64,000 nt of DNA from an uncultured Victivallis sp. (GTDB lineage Bacteria; Verrucomicrobiota; Lentisphaeria; Victivallales; Victivallaceae): NCBI GenBank assembly GCA_944389895.1, contig CALXOA010000027.1, positions 1 to 64,000 of the forward strand, written 5' to 3'. The position numbers and the translations under genes were made by a program. The notes under the pieces are model-generated. The model did not search any database and had not been told where the DNA came from. It saw only the letters and a list, made by a program, of their open reading frames with translations. This document shows, piece by piece, positions 17,537 through 26,174 of the stretch; the first letter of the stretch is position 1; each line of letters opens with the position of its first letter.

Positions 17537-19781
17537 AGTCATTCCCGGCTCCGAACCGCCACCCTGTAATCGTACCGGCGGCGGGATCGAGCGAAAGAAT
17601 CGTCCACGACTCCTCATCGGGGCCGTCGTATTCACGCGGCGGCCGGTCCGGCCCGTTCCGGTAGCAGAGTCCATTCAGGAAACCGATCCGGGGGTAGCCG
17701 AGAGAGTAATCGATTCCGTCGCGATGGTAGTGGCCGTGCAACGCGGCAAGCACCCGCATCGGCCCCTGAGCGGAGAAGTCACAGGTCACATGCTGTCCGA
17801 AATCTCCGGAAGTCGGTGTCGATTCAAACGGCTTTCCCTGCCGGAATGCCTCCAGCAGATCAGCCATCACCTGCCCGTTGGTCACCTGCCGCCCCGGCGG
17901 CACATGGCTGATCACCAGAACCGACCACTCCGACCGATCGGCCCTGTCCTTGAAATCGAGTGCCCGTTTCGCCATCCAGTTGAGCTGGGCGTCTGTAAAG
18001 ACAAATGTACCGATCGAATAGTACTTCAGATGACCGTTCTTTTTTTTCGTCAGCGGATTGTCGCTGACCGCCAGGACGATCACCCGCACCTTCGCGTCGG
18101 GAAAATCCTGATAACAGTAGTTCCCTGCAGGATTGTCAGGATCTCCGACCGCCTGTTCCAGCGCCTGCCGCGTCACCAGAGTGTGCCATTCGGCATTGGT
18201 GACCGCCTCTGCGCCTCCGGGAGAGTTCGTCCGGCAGTAGTAAGTGCCGTCATCATGATTGCCGATCGCCACCAGCACGGGAGGCCCGCCGGAAAGAAGC
18301 GCCGCGACCGATTCGATGATCTGCTTGGTGTTGAGCGCTTTCGGCGAGTTCCCGTCGACCATGTCTCCACAGTGAGCCAGAAAATCCAGCTTGAGCTCCC
18401 GCCCCATGCGGGCAAAGTTCCGCATGGACCGCAGGGAGGAGTTCCCGTAAAACCGGGGATTGTCACTGCGCTGGTAATGGGTATCGGTGATGATGCCGAA
18501 ATTCAATGTCCCGGGCTTTCTGGCCGCCAGAAACTCGCGTTTCAGGCTCTCGAACCTGGCGTCGAAACCGGCCCCCTTGATCAGCGGCCGCCGCAGTGTC
18601 TCCGCGGCAGCGAAGGCCGACGCCCCGTTCTCCGTGTCGACGCTCCACGGCCAGAACTGTCTCTCGAACAGAGTGATCAGTTCCGGTTCAACCTTCTCCG
18701 TCGTTGCGAGAAACGGAACAGGGCAGCGTTTCAGAAACGCAACGATCGGGGCGACCTCGCCGGCAGTTACGACGTTTCCGCTGTAGATCACGCGATAATC
18801 CGCCAGTGGATTGAGTCGGTCGAAAGCGGAGGAGCGACCGCCGGGACCGGGCTGGTAGATCACCCACGCCTCCGGTTTGATCCGCCGGAACTGTGCGAGC
18901 AGTTTTTCCGCCTCGTCGCGCCATTCAGGAACCTTTTTCCCGACCGCCAGTCCCCACGCATGAACCTGGTCCGCCGCCGGACCAAGTTCCCGGAGAGCGT
19001 TGCGCCAGAGTTCGTCGAGACGGGAGGAGGCGCTCTTCCAATCATCCGGCTGAAACTCGACCGTCGGAGCGATGCCGTTTTTCCGGGCAAAACCGATCGC
19101 ATCGCGCAGCGGCCCGAAATCCCGGGTGTCCTCATTGAATCGGAACCGCAACAACGTCACACCCCGTTCTGCAAGTTCCCGTATCACTTCCGCCCCTGGC
19201 AGATGATCGCATGCAAACCCCCGGACCCGCTCCGGCCGCGGCCGTTCCGCCAGCAGCCGGTCCCGCTTCAGACGAACCCTGCGGGGGTTATCGGGAAGCG
19301 GCGAGAGCCGCAACGAACGCAGTTCTCCCTTTCCCCCCTTCGCCTCGATCTGAACAATCAGCAGATAGTCGCCCGGAGACTCCTCCGGGATTTCGATCCG
19401 CGCGGAGAACTTCGTCTCATTCCGCCCCAGTTGCTGTGCCAGCAGATAAGGCTTCCCCCAGCCGGTGGTCAACTTAAAGGTCAGATCTCCGTGTCCTTCC
19501 GCCAGCAGCCGATAAGTACGGCCGGGCTCCAGTTTCACAGAGCGATAGATCTTCGCGTCATGACCGGAACCGGTCAGAACCAACCCTCCCTGTCGCTCCC
19601 CGACCGACAAGGTATCGGTACGGCTCCACCCTTCCGATACCGGGGAGAACACAAGTTCGGCGGCACCCGCCGGCAGCAGCAGACAGCAGAAAAGCAGGAA
19701 TGCCCCAAGTGTCCGACTCCATCCTCCGACTTTGCACAGGATTTCACATTTCTCCGGGAAAGTTCCCGTTTCTCTCCTCAT
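17511..19781 (-). CDS. Secreted metallophosphoesterase fused to N-terminal sugar-binding-like and TIM-barrel-like domains
   Basis: The 756-residue protein has a hydrophobic export signal (LGAFLLFCCLLLPAGAA, about residues 29-45). A beta-rich segment and a barrel-like region (about 165-390) follow, the latter with RGVTLLRFRFNEDTRDF and VHAWGLAVGKKVPEW. The C-terminal calcineurin-type phosphoesterase domain (about 425-700) has TDTHYQ, AHCGDMVDGNS, AIGNHDDG, ISHVPPG and LHGHYHRDG, so all metal-binding motifs are intact. The substrate is unknown. The middle region recalls a degenerate glycoside hydrolase barrel. AGGAGGT lies 10 nt before the ATG at 19781, which fixes this start despite the long n-region. 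Confidence 0.82.
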   Translation of the reverse strand: MRRETGTFPEKCEILCKVGGWSRTLGAFLLFCCLLLPAGAAELVFSPVSEGWSRTDTLSVGERQGGLVLTGSGHDAKIYRSVKLEPGRTYRLLAEGHGDLTFKLTTGWGKPYLLAQQLGRNETKFSARIEIPEESPGDYLLIVQIEAKGGKGELRSLRLSPLPDNPRRVRLKRDRLLAERPRPERVRGFACDHLPGAEVIRELAERGVTLLRFRFNEDTRDFGPLRDAIGFARKNGIAPTVEFQPDDWKSASSRLDELWRNALRELGPAADQVHAWGLAVGKKVPEWRDEAEKLLAQFRRIKPEAWVIYQPGPGGRSSAFDRLNPLADYRVIYSGNVVTAGEVAPIVAFLKRCPVPFLATTEKVEPELITLFERQFWPWSVDTENGASAFAAAETLRRPLIKGAGFDARFESLKREFLAARKPGTLNFGIITDTHYQRSDNPRFYGNSSLRSMRNFARMGRELKLDFLAHCGDMVDGNSPKALNTKQIIESVAALLSGGPPVLVAIGNHDDGTYYCRTNSPGGAEAVTNAEWHTLVTRQALEQAVGDPDNPAGNYCYQDFPDAKVRVIVLAVSDNPLTKKKNGHLKYYSIGTFVFTDAQLNWMAKRALDFKDRADRSEWSVLVISHVPPGRQVTNGQVMADLLEAFRQGKPFESTPTSGDFGQHVTCDFSAQGPMRVLAALHGHYHRDGIDYSLGYPRIGFLNGLCYRNGPDRPPREYDGPDEESWTILSLDPAAGTITGWRFGAGNDFSYPLEKR

Positions 19782-19861
19782 TTTCCGGCACCTCCTTCCA
19801 CATCTCCCGAGAGGGGTCAGATCCCGTAACAGCGATAAAGACCCGCAACCGACACTCTTCT

Positions 19862-19890
19862 ACGATAACAACGATTCGCATGCCTGTCAA
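19862..19890 (-). promoter_or_regulatory. Strong sigma70-type promoter for the metallophosphoesterase gene
   Basis: On the minus strand a perfect TTGACA (19890-19885) is followed by 17 bp and TATCGT (19867-19862). Transcription would start near 19855 and give a leader of about 74 nt. The remaining gap to the AraC gene (19891-20038) has a CTCCG/CGGAG hairpin near 19932-19956 but no gene. Confidence 0.6.
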
Positions 19891-20038
19891 CCGCAGAAAT
19901 TCCCGATCCTCTTTTTTTCTTCCGTGTTGTCCGTACTGCCGCTCCGCTTATCTCGCCCAACGGAGAAATCCCATTTGACGAGAGGGGGTAGAGGGGAAAA
20001 CACTCCCGCTCACGGAAGAACGCTCTCCGCAGGAAAGT

Positions 20039-20944
20039 TCATTCGGCGAGGTCAGCGTTCTTCCGGTAACACCGCGGAGAAAGTCGGAAACGTTCGGCGA
20101 ATTTTCTGGAGAAATAGTTGGAGTCGTGAAATCCACAGCGAAGCGCCACCTCTCCAATCGGCCAGGAGGTTTCCGCAAGCATCGCCTTCGCATTTTCGAG
20201 CCGCAACCGCAACAGATACTCCACCGGAGTGGTCCCGGTCGCATTCCGGAACACCCGCAGAAGAGTACTGACGGACATCGAGCTGGAACGGGCCATCCGC
20301 GGCAATGACCACTTCTCGGCATAACCGGTCTCAAGTTCGCTCAACAGGCGGCCGATCCGCAGCGTCGCCTCGGCGGGATTTCCCGGGGTCTCGGTGAAAG
20401 AACGGGCCAGGAGGAGAATCATACCGTAGAGCAGTGTGATGCAGGAAACCTCAAATCCGGAATGCCGGAGTTGAAGCTCCTCTTCCGCGCGTGCAACCAG
20501 CTCCAGAAGCAGGTGCAGCTGCCTCCGTCCCAGTTTCAGACGGCCGCGGAACTCCCCGCTCCTGCTCCCCTTTCCGGGGACTCCCCGGAAAATCACATGG
20601 TACCCGGGCAGCTTCCGGAAGTAGGATTCCGTTCCGCGCAACAGTCGCCTGGCAAACATGACATTGACGATTTTCAACGAACGATAGTCCGGAAAGCCGT
20701 GACTCATCCGGTTCTGCATGATGAAGACGTCTCCGGCACAGACCTGGCCGGCAGCTCCGTCGACGATCTGTTCCCCGACCCCGTCGCAGATGATCACAAT
20801 TTCGATAAAATCATGACTGTGAACGACTCCCGTAAAATCATGGGCGTGGCTGACACGCTTCCCCTCAACACGCCGGATCGAAAATGGAAATCCGGAGGAG
20901 TCGAAATAAAATGTCCCCGTCAGCTTTTGAACCGTTTTTCTCAT
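20039..20944 (-). CDS. AraC-family transcriptional regulator, probable xylose-module regulator
   Basis: This 301-residue one-component regulator has an N-terminal cupin-like sensor domain (VSHAHDFTGVVHSHDFIEI, then GEQIVDGAAGQVCAGDVFIM) and a C-terminal double helix-turn-helix. The DNA-binding part shows MARSSSMSVSTLLRVFRNA and IGEVALRCGFHDSNYFSRKF. I used the ATG at 20944; upstream in-frame codons run through the A/T-rich promoter region. It is divergent from the xylose isomerase-like gene, 100 bp away, and probably activates it in response to a pentose. Confidence 0.9.
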   Translation of the reverse strand: MRKTVQKLTGTFYFDSSGFPFSIRRVEGKRVSHAHDFTGVVHSHDFIEIVIICDGVGEQIVDGAAGQVCAGDVFIMQNRMSHGFPDYRSLKIVNVMFARRLLRGTESYFRKLPGYHVIFRGVPGKGSRSGEFRGRLKLGRRQLHLLLELVARAEEELQLRHSGFEVSCITLLYGMILLLARSFTETPGNPAEATLRIGRLLSELETGYAEKWSLPRMARSSSMSVSTLLRVFRNATGTTPVEYLLRLRLENAKAMLAETSWPIGEVALRCGFHDSNYFSRKFAERFRLSPRCYRKNADLAE

Positions 20945-21003
20945 AATGACGATATAATACTGTTTTTTGAAAAAATAGTCAAGGTTTTTTCCCGGAGAAT
21001 CAC

Positions 21004-21013
21004 TATAATTATA
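21004..21013. promoter_or_regulatory. Palindromic TATAATTATA, possible shared -10 of divergent promoters
   Basis: TATAATTATA reads as a perfect -10 hexamer on both strands and lies between the AraC gene and the xylose isomerase-like gene. Spacing to both starts is reasonable (36 bp plus, 64 bp minus). No good -35 stands beside it, which fits activator dependence, for example on the AraC protein. A second TATAAT lies at 20953-20958. Confidence 0.35.
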
Positions 21014-21044
21014 ACCGGATGCCAAACCATGCAGGAGGATCCCC

Positions 21045-22145
21045 ATGAGCTTCAATCACTATTGTGTCACCATGCGTTCCATGCCGTTCTGGTGCATCGG
21101 CAATCCGCTGAGCGATCCATTCGGCGGACCAGTCCTGGAAAAATGGGATTCCGTCGACGTCGCCCGCCTCATCGCCTGGGCCGCCGGGGAGGGGTTGATC
21201 GAAGCGACCAGTTACCATGACGACGATCTGGTACCGTGGAATCCGGAGGAGCCGGAAGACGACCTCGATCCCGCCGGTGAAACCCGGCGGAAACTGCATG
21301 AAATCAAATCGATTCTTTCCAGCGCCGGAGTGGAAGTTCACGCCTCGATCTGCAGCCTTCACGGCAATAAGCTGTTCCGGAACGGCGGCCTCTGCAACCC
21401 CGACCCGGCGATCCGCGCGCTGGCGGCCAGAAAAGTGGAGCGCACCCTGCGCATCGGCCGCTTTCTCGGAGCGAAATATTATGTCTACTGGGTCGCACGA
21501 GACGGTTTCGAAGTCCCGATCTGTACCGACTGGGCCAACGTCTACGAATGGCTCGCCGAGGGCTTGAACCACGTCACCGATTACATCCGCGAACAGCAGA
21601 TGACCAACTACCTGGGCGCAACCATTGAACCCAAGCCGAACGAACCGCGCGGCCAGATGTTCCTGCCGACCAGCGGCCATGCGGTGGGCTTCATCCTGGG
21701 GAAACTCAGGGAGCCGGCCTTCTGGGGAGTCAATCCGGAGCTGCTCCAGCATGAGAGCATGTGTCTGCTCAACGCGGTGATGACGGTCAGTTATCTCTGC
21801 TCGCTCAACAAACTCAAATTCCTCCATTTCGGTTCTCAGATCAAGGCGCAGTTCGACAACGACTTCCCGCCGCTGATCGGGCCGGAGGGGTTGAAGGAGA
21901 CGGTATTCATGTTCAAGGCGCTCCACGACATCGGCTGGAAGGGAGTAGTCGAATTTGACTGCCATATGCTGCGGGCGGAAGCCGATCCGGAGCAGAGGCA
22001 GGAGAGTTGCAGGCAATTCATCCGCAACTGTTCCGAGGCTGTTGACATCGCGATCGCACTTGCGGAACGCATCGGCCGGCCGCTGGCCGGTCACGGTCAG
22101 GCGGCGGCCGATCTGGCCGGCATCCGCCAGATGTGTAACCTCTGA
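21045..22145 (+). CDS. Xylose isomerase-like sugar isomerase with altered metal site
   Basis: This 366-residue TIM-barrel protein resembles actinobacterial xylose isomerase along its length. Matching segments are SDPFGGPV, SYHDDDLVPW (His58, Asp61), IEPKPNEPRGQMFLPTSGH (Glu195), GVNPELLQHESM, FDNDFPP (Asp271, Asp273) and VEFDCHM (Asp305). The second-metal motif is Glu232-x3-His236 instead of Glu-x2-His, and a usual metal-1 Asp is replaced within FLHFGSQ. Pairing with a xylulokinase 16 bp downstream and a divergent AraC gene supports D-xylose or another ketose/aldose. AGGAGG precedes the ATG. Confidence 0.8.
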   Translation: MSFNHYCVTMRSMPFWCIGNPLSDPFGGPVLEKWDSVDVARLIAWAAGEGLIEATSYHDDDLVPWNPEEPEDDLDPAGETRRKLHEIKSILSSAGVEVHASICSLHGNKLFRNGGLCNPDPAIRALAARKVERTLRIGRFLGAKYYVYWVARDGFEVPICTDWANVYEWLAEGLNHVTDYIREQQMTNYLGATIEPKPNEPRGQMFLPTSGHAVGFILGKLREPAFWGVNPELLQHESMCLLNAVMTVSYLCSLNKLKFLHFGSQIKAQFDNDFPPLIGPEGLKETVFMFKALHDIGWKGVVEFDCHMLRAEADPEQRQESCRQFIRNCSEAVDIAIALAERIGRPLAGHGQAAADLAGIRQMCNL

Positions 22146-22161
22146 ACAGGGACGGCGAAGA

Positions 22162-23697
22162 ATGGGTTGTTATCTCGGCATCGACGTCAGCACGCAGGCG
22201 GTGAAATGCATCGTCATCGACACCGGCGCCGGAACGATTCCGGCAGAGAGTACGGTGAACTTCGGGGAGGCTCTGCCCTCCTATCGATCGCCGAACGGTT
22301 TTCTTCCCGATGCCGATCCGCTGATCCGACAGGCGAATCCCCTGATGTGGCTCGAGGGGTTGGAACTGGCGCTGAAACAATTGGCGGCAACCGGGTTTGA
22401 TCTGGCCGGCATCGACGGGATTTCCGGCTCCGGCCAACAGCACGGCTCGGTCTACCTCCGGCGGCAGTTATCGCGCCTGGAACCGGCTCGCTCCCTCGCG
22501 GAGCAGATCGCGCCTCTGCTGTCGCGACCGGTCGCCCCGATCTGGATGGACCGTTCCACGACGGAGCAGTGCCGTGAACTTGACCGGGAGTTCGGCGAAC
22601 GGCTGCGGAGCAATACCGGAAGTCCCGCCATCGAACGCTTCACCGGACCGCAGATCCGCAAGTTCGCCGTCGAACAGCCGGAGGCGTGGAGCGATACCCA
22701 CCGGATCCATCTGGTCAGCTCCTTTCTCTGCTCCGTGCTCTGTGGCGGAGACGCCCCGATCGACTTCGGCGACGGCGCCGGGATGAATCTGTTGAATCTC
22801 AGAGTGTTGCAATGGGATCGGGAAATCGCGGCATTCACCGCGCCGGGGTTGCCGGAGAAACTTCCCCCGGTGGTTTCCTCCGCGACCGTTGCAGGAAAAC
22901 TGGACAGCTGGTTCACACGGTTCGGTTTCCGGCCGGGGATCCCCGTGGTGGTCTGGTCCGGGGACAATCCGAACAGCCTCGTCGGAACCGGAGCCGCCAC
23001 CCCGGGCATGGCGGGAATCAGCCTGGGAACCAGCGACACCTTCTTCGCTCCGATGCACGATTTCAAAACCGATCCGCATGGGTGCGGCCATGTATTCGGC
23101 AACCCTGCCGGAGGCTTCATGAGCCTGATCTGTTTCACCAACGGCTCGCTCGCCCGCGAAGCGGTCCGGAAACTGTACCACGCGGACTGGGACTTTTTCG
23201 ACCGGGAAGCGTTGCAACGGACACCTCCCGGAAATGGCGGCCGGCTGCTGCTTCCCTATTTCGCTCCGGAAAATACTCCTCCGGTGATCACCCCCGGAGT
23301 CCGGAGAAACTATGCCGGGGCGAGGCCCGAGGAGGAGATCCGCGCAATTCTGGAATCCCAGGCATTGAGTCTGCGCCTTCACTCCAGCTGGCAGGGGGAA
23401 AAATTTCACCGTATCCGGGTAACGGGCGGAGCGTCGAAGTCCTCCGGGTTCCGCAGGATCCTCGCAGATGTGTTCCAGGCGGAAATCGAAACCATTCAGG
23501 TGACCAATTCCGCAGGACTCGGAGCCGCGCTCCGTGCGGCAAACGTGGTGGAACATCTCGGCTTTGACCAGCTGGCCGCCCGTTTCTGCCGTCCGACCGG
23601 GACAATCTCTCCGAATCCGGATCACGCGGAGCTCTACAATGAGATGCTGGAGAAATTCCGGGATTTCGAAGCATCTGGCAGCAATGTCGGAGCATGA
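22162..23697 (+). CDS. xylB: Xylulokinase, FGGY family
   Basis: This kinase phosphorylates xylulose and feeds the pentose phosphate pathway. The 511-residue protein starts MGCYLGIDVSTQAVK and shows the N-domain motif SGSGQQHGSVY, then IDFGDGAGMNLLNL, VWSGDNPNSLVGTG, ISLGTSDTFF and RVTGGASKSSGFRRI. Several of these (DGxGMN, GDNPxSL, SLGTSDT) look more like the animal XYLB form than the E. coli form. The ATG at 22162 is chosen because the family match begins there and the isomerase gene stops 16 bp earlier. Confidence 0.92.
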   Translation: MGCYLGIDVSTQAVKCIVIDTGAGTIPAESTVNFGEALPSYRSPNGFLPDADPLIRQANPLMWLEGLELALKQLAATGFDLAGIDGISGSGQQHGSVYLRRQLSRLEPARSLAEQIAPLLSRPVAPIWMDRSTTEQCRELDREFGERLRSNTGSPAIERFTGPQIRKFAVEQPEAWSDTHRIHLVSSFLCSVLCGGDAPIDFGDGAGMNLLNLRVLQWDREIAAFTAPGLPEKLPPVVSSATVAGKLDSWFTRFGFRPGIPVVVWSGDNPNSLVGTGAATPGMAGISLGTSDTFFAPMHDFKTDPHGCGHVFGNPAGGFMSLICFTNGSLAREAVRKLYHADWDFFDREALQRTPPGNGGRLLLPYFAPENTPPVITPGVRRNYAGARPEEEIRAILESQALSLRLHSSWQGEKFHRIRVTGGASKSSGFRRILADVFQAEIETIQVTNSAGLGAALRAANVVEHLGFDQLAARFCRPTGTISPNPDHAELYNEMLEKFRDFEASGSNVGA

Positions 23698-23806
23698 TCC
23701 GGCCTGACCGTCTGGAATCCCGCTTTCGACCGGGAAACACGCCGGCCGGCAACACACAACAGGCGGGGAATCAACTTTCGGGCTTCCGCAGTTGATCTAC
23801 TGCCGA

Positions 23807-23861
23807 CATTACATACCCAAAGGGCGGAAATATCTCTTCAAGATTTGTATTTTGAGGAGGA
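23807..23861 (-). other. tRNA-Leu 3' flank: second copy of conserved tRNA-flanking element
   Basis: This segment behind tRNA-Leu matches the one behind tRNA-Val: CATTACATAC, a 22-nt spacer (23 nt at Val), CAAGATTTGTATTTT and GGAGGA, then 17 nt to the tRNA CCA (14 nt at Val). The outer stem is weaker than at Val (CTCCT against AAGAG), with one compensatory pair change. The tail ATATTT is a poor U-tract. It may be a terminator or the remnant of an inserted module. Confidence 0.5.
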
Positions 23862-23878
23862 GAATTTACACAATAAGA

Positions 23879-23963
23879 TGGTACCGGAGATGGGACTTGA
23901 ACCCATACACTCAGAGAGTACCAGATTTTGAGTCTAGCGCGTCTGCCATTCCGCCACTCCGGC
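23879..23963 (-). tRNA. tRNA-Leu (anticodon CAA)
   Basis: This is a class II tRNA with a long variable arm. The acceptor is GCCGGAG/CTCCGGT with a terminal G-U pair. The D arm contains GGCGGAATGGCAGAC. The anticodon stem CTAGA/TCTGG encloses loop CTCAAAA, giving anticodon CAA. The T arm contains GGGTTCAAGTCCC. The terminal CCA is encoded (23881-23879). Confidence 0.94.
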
Positions 23964-24031
23964 GTACCGATGCATACAATAGTATGCAACAATGAAAATT
24001 GCAAGTCCCGCTACCCGGAAAATATCGCTTT

Positions 24032-24733
24032 TCAACCGTGCCGTTCCCAGCCCAGCCGAAGCCCCTGCAGCGTGAAATCCGCCGGCATCGCCTCCAACTC
24101 CGGCAACGCCCCGGCGAAGAAATCCGCGTCTCCGCCGGTCACGACAGCGGAAGCGGTCCCTCCAAGTGCGCGACACGACCGCCCGACCAGTTCGCGTACC
24201 AGCCCGACCGCACCGCAATCCACGCCGAAGCGAATCGACTCAACCGTCCCGTTCCCCGGGTTCTGCGGAAACGATTGCGAAAACGGGATCTCCGGCAACT
24301 GCGCCGTCCCTGCGGCCAGAGCCTGCCGCATCAATCGCCTTCCGGGTGCAATCGCTCCACCGCGGAACACCCGGCCGCCGTCAATCAGCTCCAGCGTAAT
24401 CGCGGTTCCGCAATCCACCACCACAGCAGGCAGCCGGCAGAACGCCGATGCAGCCAGCACATTCGCAACCCGGTCGGCTCCCAGCGTCGAACAGTCCACC
24501 TGAGAGAAGTCCACCATCCCGCCGCAGTTGTTCGCCTCCAGCCAGAAGATCCGGCTGCCGGAAAGCCGGCGCCGTACCTCGGGCACCACACAGGCAGCAG
24601 CGACCTCCACCCCGGGGGGCAGAATAGCGGATGTGAGCTCCGCCGTCGGGCAACGCGGCAGCAGCTCCATCTCCGTTCCATCCCACACTCCACGCTGAGT
24701 ATAGGTGTTGCCGATGTTCAAGAGCAGAACCAT
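24032..24733 (-). CDS. coaX: Type III pantothenate kinase
   Basis: CoaX phosphorylates pantothenate, the first step of CoA synthesis. The 233-residue ASKHA-fold protein shows LLLNIGNTYTQ at the start, then TLGADRVANVLAA, VVDCGTAITLELI and FRGGAIAPGRRLM. The first phosphate motif has Asn (NIGNT) where most members I recall have Asp (DxGNT). I chose the ATG at 24733; an alternative ATG four codons earlier sits directly against the ribosome site. It follows the gspF gene on the same strand after a 118-bp gap and may be separate from it. Confidence 0.9.
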   Translation of the reverse strand: MVLLLNIGNTYTQRGVWDGTEMELLPRCPTAELTSAILPPGVEVAAACVVPEVRRRLSGSRIFWLEANNCGGMVDFSQVDCSTLGADRVANVLAASAFCRLPAVVVDCGTAITLELIDGGRVFRGGAIAPGRRLMRQALAAGTAQLPEIPFSQSFPQNPGNGTVESIRFGVDCGAVGLVRELVGRSCRALGGTASAVVTGGDADFFAGALPELEAMPADFTLQGLRLGWERHG

Positions 24734-24851
24734 CCGGAAAAACATCCCCCCTTTACGACAACACGCCGGCACACGGCCTGACGGCCGGGACCGGCGCCGG
24801 GAAAAACGGCATTCTTACCACGCTTCCCCTCCGGGAAACACGGCACCGTTT

Positions 24852-26114
24852 TCAGCTCAGTTTCTCGATGATCTTGGTCAGCGGCAGGAAGAGCGCGATC
24901 ACGATCGTACCGACGATCACAGCCAGGGCCACGATCATCAACGGCTCGATCATACTGGTCAGGGCGCTCACCGCATTGTCAACCTCTTCGTCATAGGTAT
25001 TGGCGATTTTGTCGAGCATCTCCGGCAATTTACCGGTCTCTTCCCCCACCTCGACCATACTGATCACCATCTCTGGGAAAATCTTGGTATCGCCGAGCGG
25101 AACGGCGATTCCCTCCCCTTCCTTGACCGCGTCATGGACCTTCTGAATCGCGGTGGCAACCACATCGTTGCCGCTGGTCTCCTTGACGATCGCCAGTGCA
25201 TTCAATACCGGAACACCCGAGGACATCAACGTTCCCAGCGTACGACTGAAACGCGAAATCGCCGTCTTTGAGATGATCGGCCCGAAAAGCGGCATATTGT
25301 ACTTGACCCAGTCAACTCCCCATTTCCCGGCCGGAATATGCACGATAATCTGGAACGCAACAACCACCGCGACGATTCCGCCGATATACCAGTACCAGTG
25401 GGACATCAACGTATTACTGACCCCCATCACGAAGAGGGTAATGCCCGGAAGCGGCTCGTCGGGCCCCAGCAGTTCCTTGAAGATCTTCTGGAAGTTCGGA
25501 ACGATGAAGATCATCAAGCCGATGATCGCCAGAATCGCGATGGACAACACCACGATCGGGTAGATCATCGCCGATTTCACCTTGCCGGAAATCCGGGCCG
25601 CCTTCTCCATGAAGTTGGCCAGACGGTCGAGAATGATCTCCATCGCACCCGACGCCTCGCCGGCACGAACCATGTTGAGGTAAAGCTTGTCAAAGGACTT
25701 CGGGTGCTGCGACAATGCTTCGGCGAAAGTGGATCCCCCCTCAACCGTTTCGGCGGTCTTGGCGAGCACCTGTTTGACCGCAGGGTTCTTCGCCTGCTTC
25801 TCAAGCGTATGCAGAGAACGGATCAACGGCAGACCGGCACCGAGCAGAATCGCCAGCTGACGGGTCAGGATGGTCAGATCCTTGCGCTTGATCACCATCG
25901 GCCCGAGATTGAGATTGAACGCACTCTGCTTCTTCTGCCCGGGGCGCTGCGCCTTGACAACCTTCTTCTTCTCGACCACAACCTGTTTGATCGAGGTCGG
26001 AAACATACCTTTCGCCTTGAGTTCATTGGCGGCGGCCTCTTCATTGGCGGCGGTGAGTTTGCCTTTCTGCTCTCTGCCGTTCCCGTCCATCGCGGTGTAA
26101 TTGAATTGCGGCAT
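24852..26114 (-). CDS. Type II secretion / type IV pilus inner-membrane platform protein (GspF/PilC)
   Basis: This 420-residue platform protein has two T2SF repeats, each with a membrane helix pair. The start MPQFNYTAMDGNGREQKGKL is typical. Repeat one spans about residues 85-205 (LTRQLAILLGAGLPLIRSL), with the helix YPIVVLSIAILAIIGLMIFI. Repeat two has FSRTLGTLMSSGVPVLNAL and ends in a long hydrophobic helix, MIVALAVIVGTIVIALFLPL. It is third in a cluster behind two ATPase genes and should anchor pseudopilin assembly. A GGAGAA ribosome site precedes the ATG. Confidence 0.94.
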   Translation of the reverse strand: MPQFNYTAMDGNGREQKGKLTAANEEAAANELKAKGMFPTSIKQVVVEKKKVVKAQRPGQKKQSAFNLNLGPMVIKRKDLTILTRQLAILLGAGLPLIRSLHTLEKQAKNPAVKQVLAKTAETVEGGSTFAEALSQHPKSFDKLYLNMVRAGEASGAMEIILDRLANFMEKAARISGKVKSAMIYPIVVLSIAILAIIGLMIFIVPNFQKIFKELLGPDEPLPGITLFVMGVSNTLMSHWYWYIGGIVAVVVAFQIIVHIPAGKWGVDWVKYNMPLFGPIISKTAISRFSRTLGTLMSSGVPVLNALAIVKETSGNDVVATAIQKVHDAVKEGEGIAVPLGDTKIFPEMVISMVEVGEETGKLPEMLDKIANTYDEEVDNAVSALTSMIEPLMIVALAVIVGTIVIALFLPLTKIIEKLS

Positions 26115-26174
26115 TGTCGTTTCTCCAAGAGTTATGTAGTTTCAGCGATGCGAACTTCGCTGATCTGATTTTCA

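Noticed and set aside
17418..19829. 803-codon plus-strand frame opposite the metallophosphoesterase
   Set aside because: Antisense shadow; the minus-strand protein has an intact signal peptide and all metallophosphoesterase motifs.
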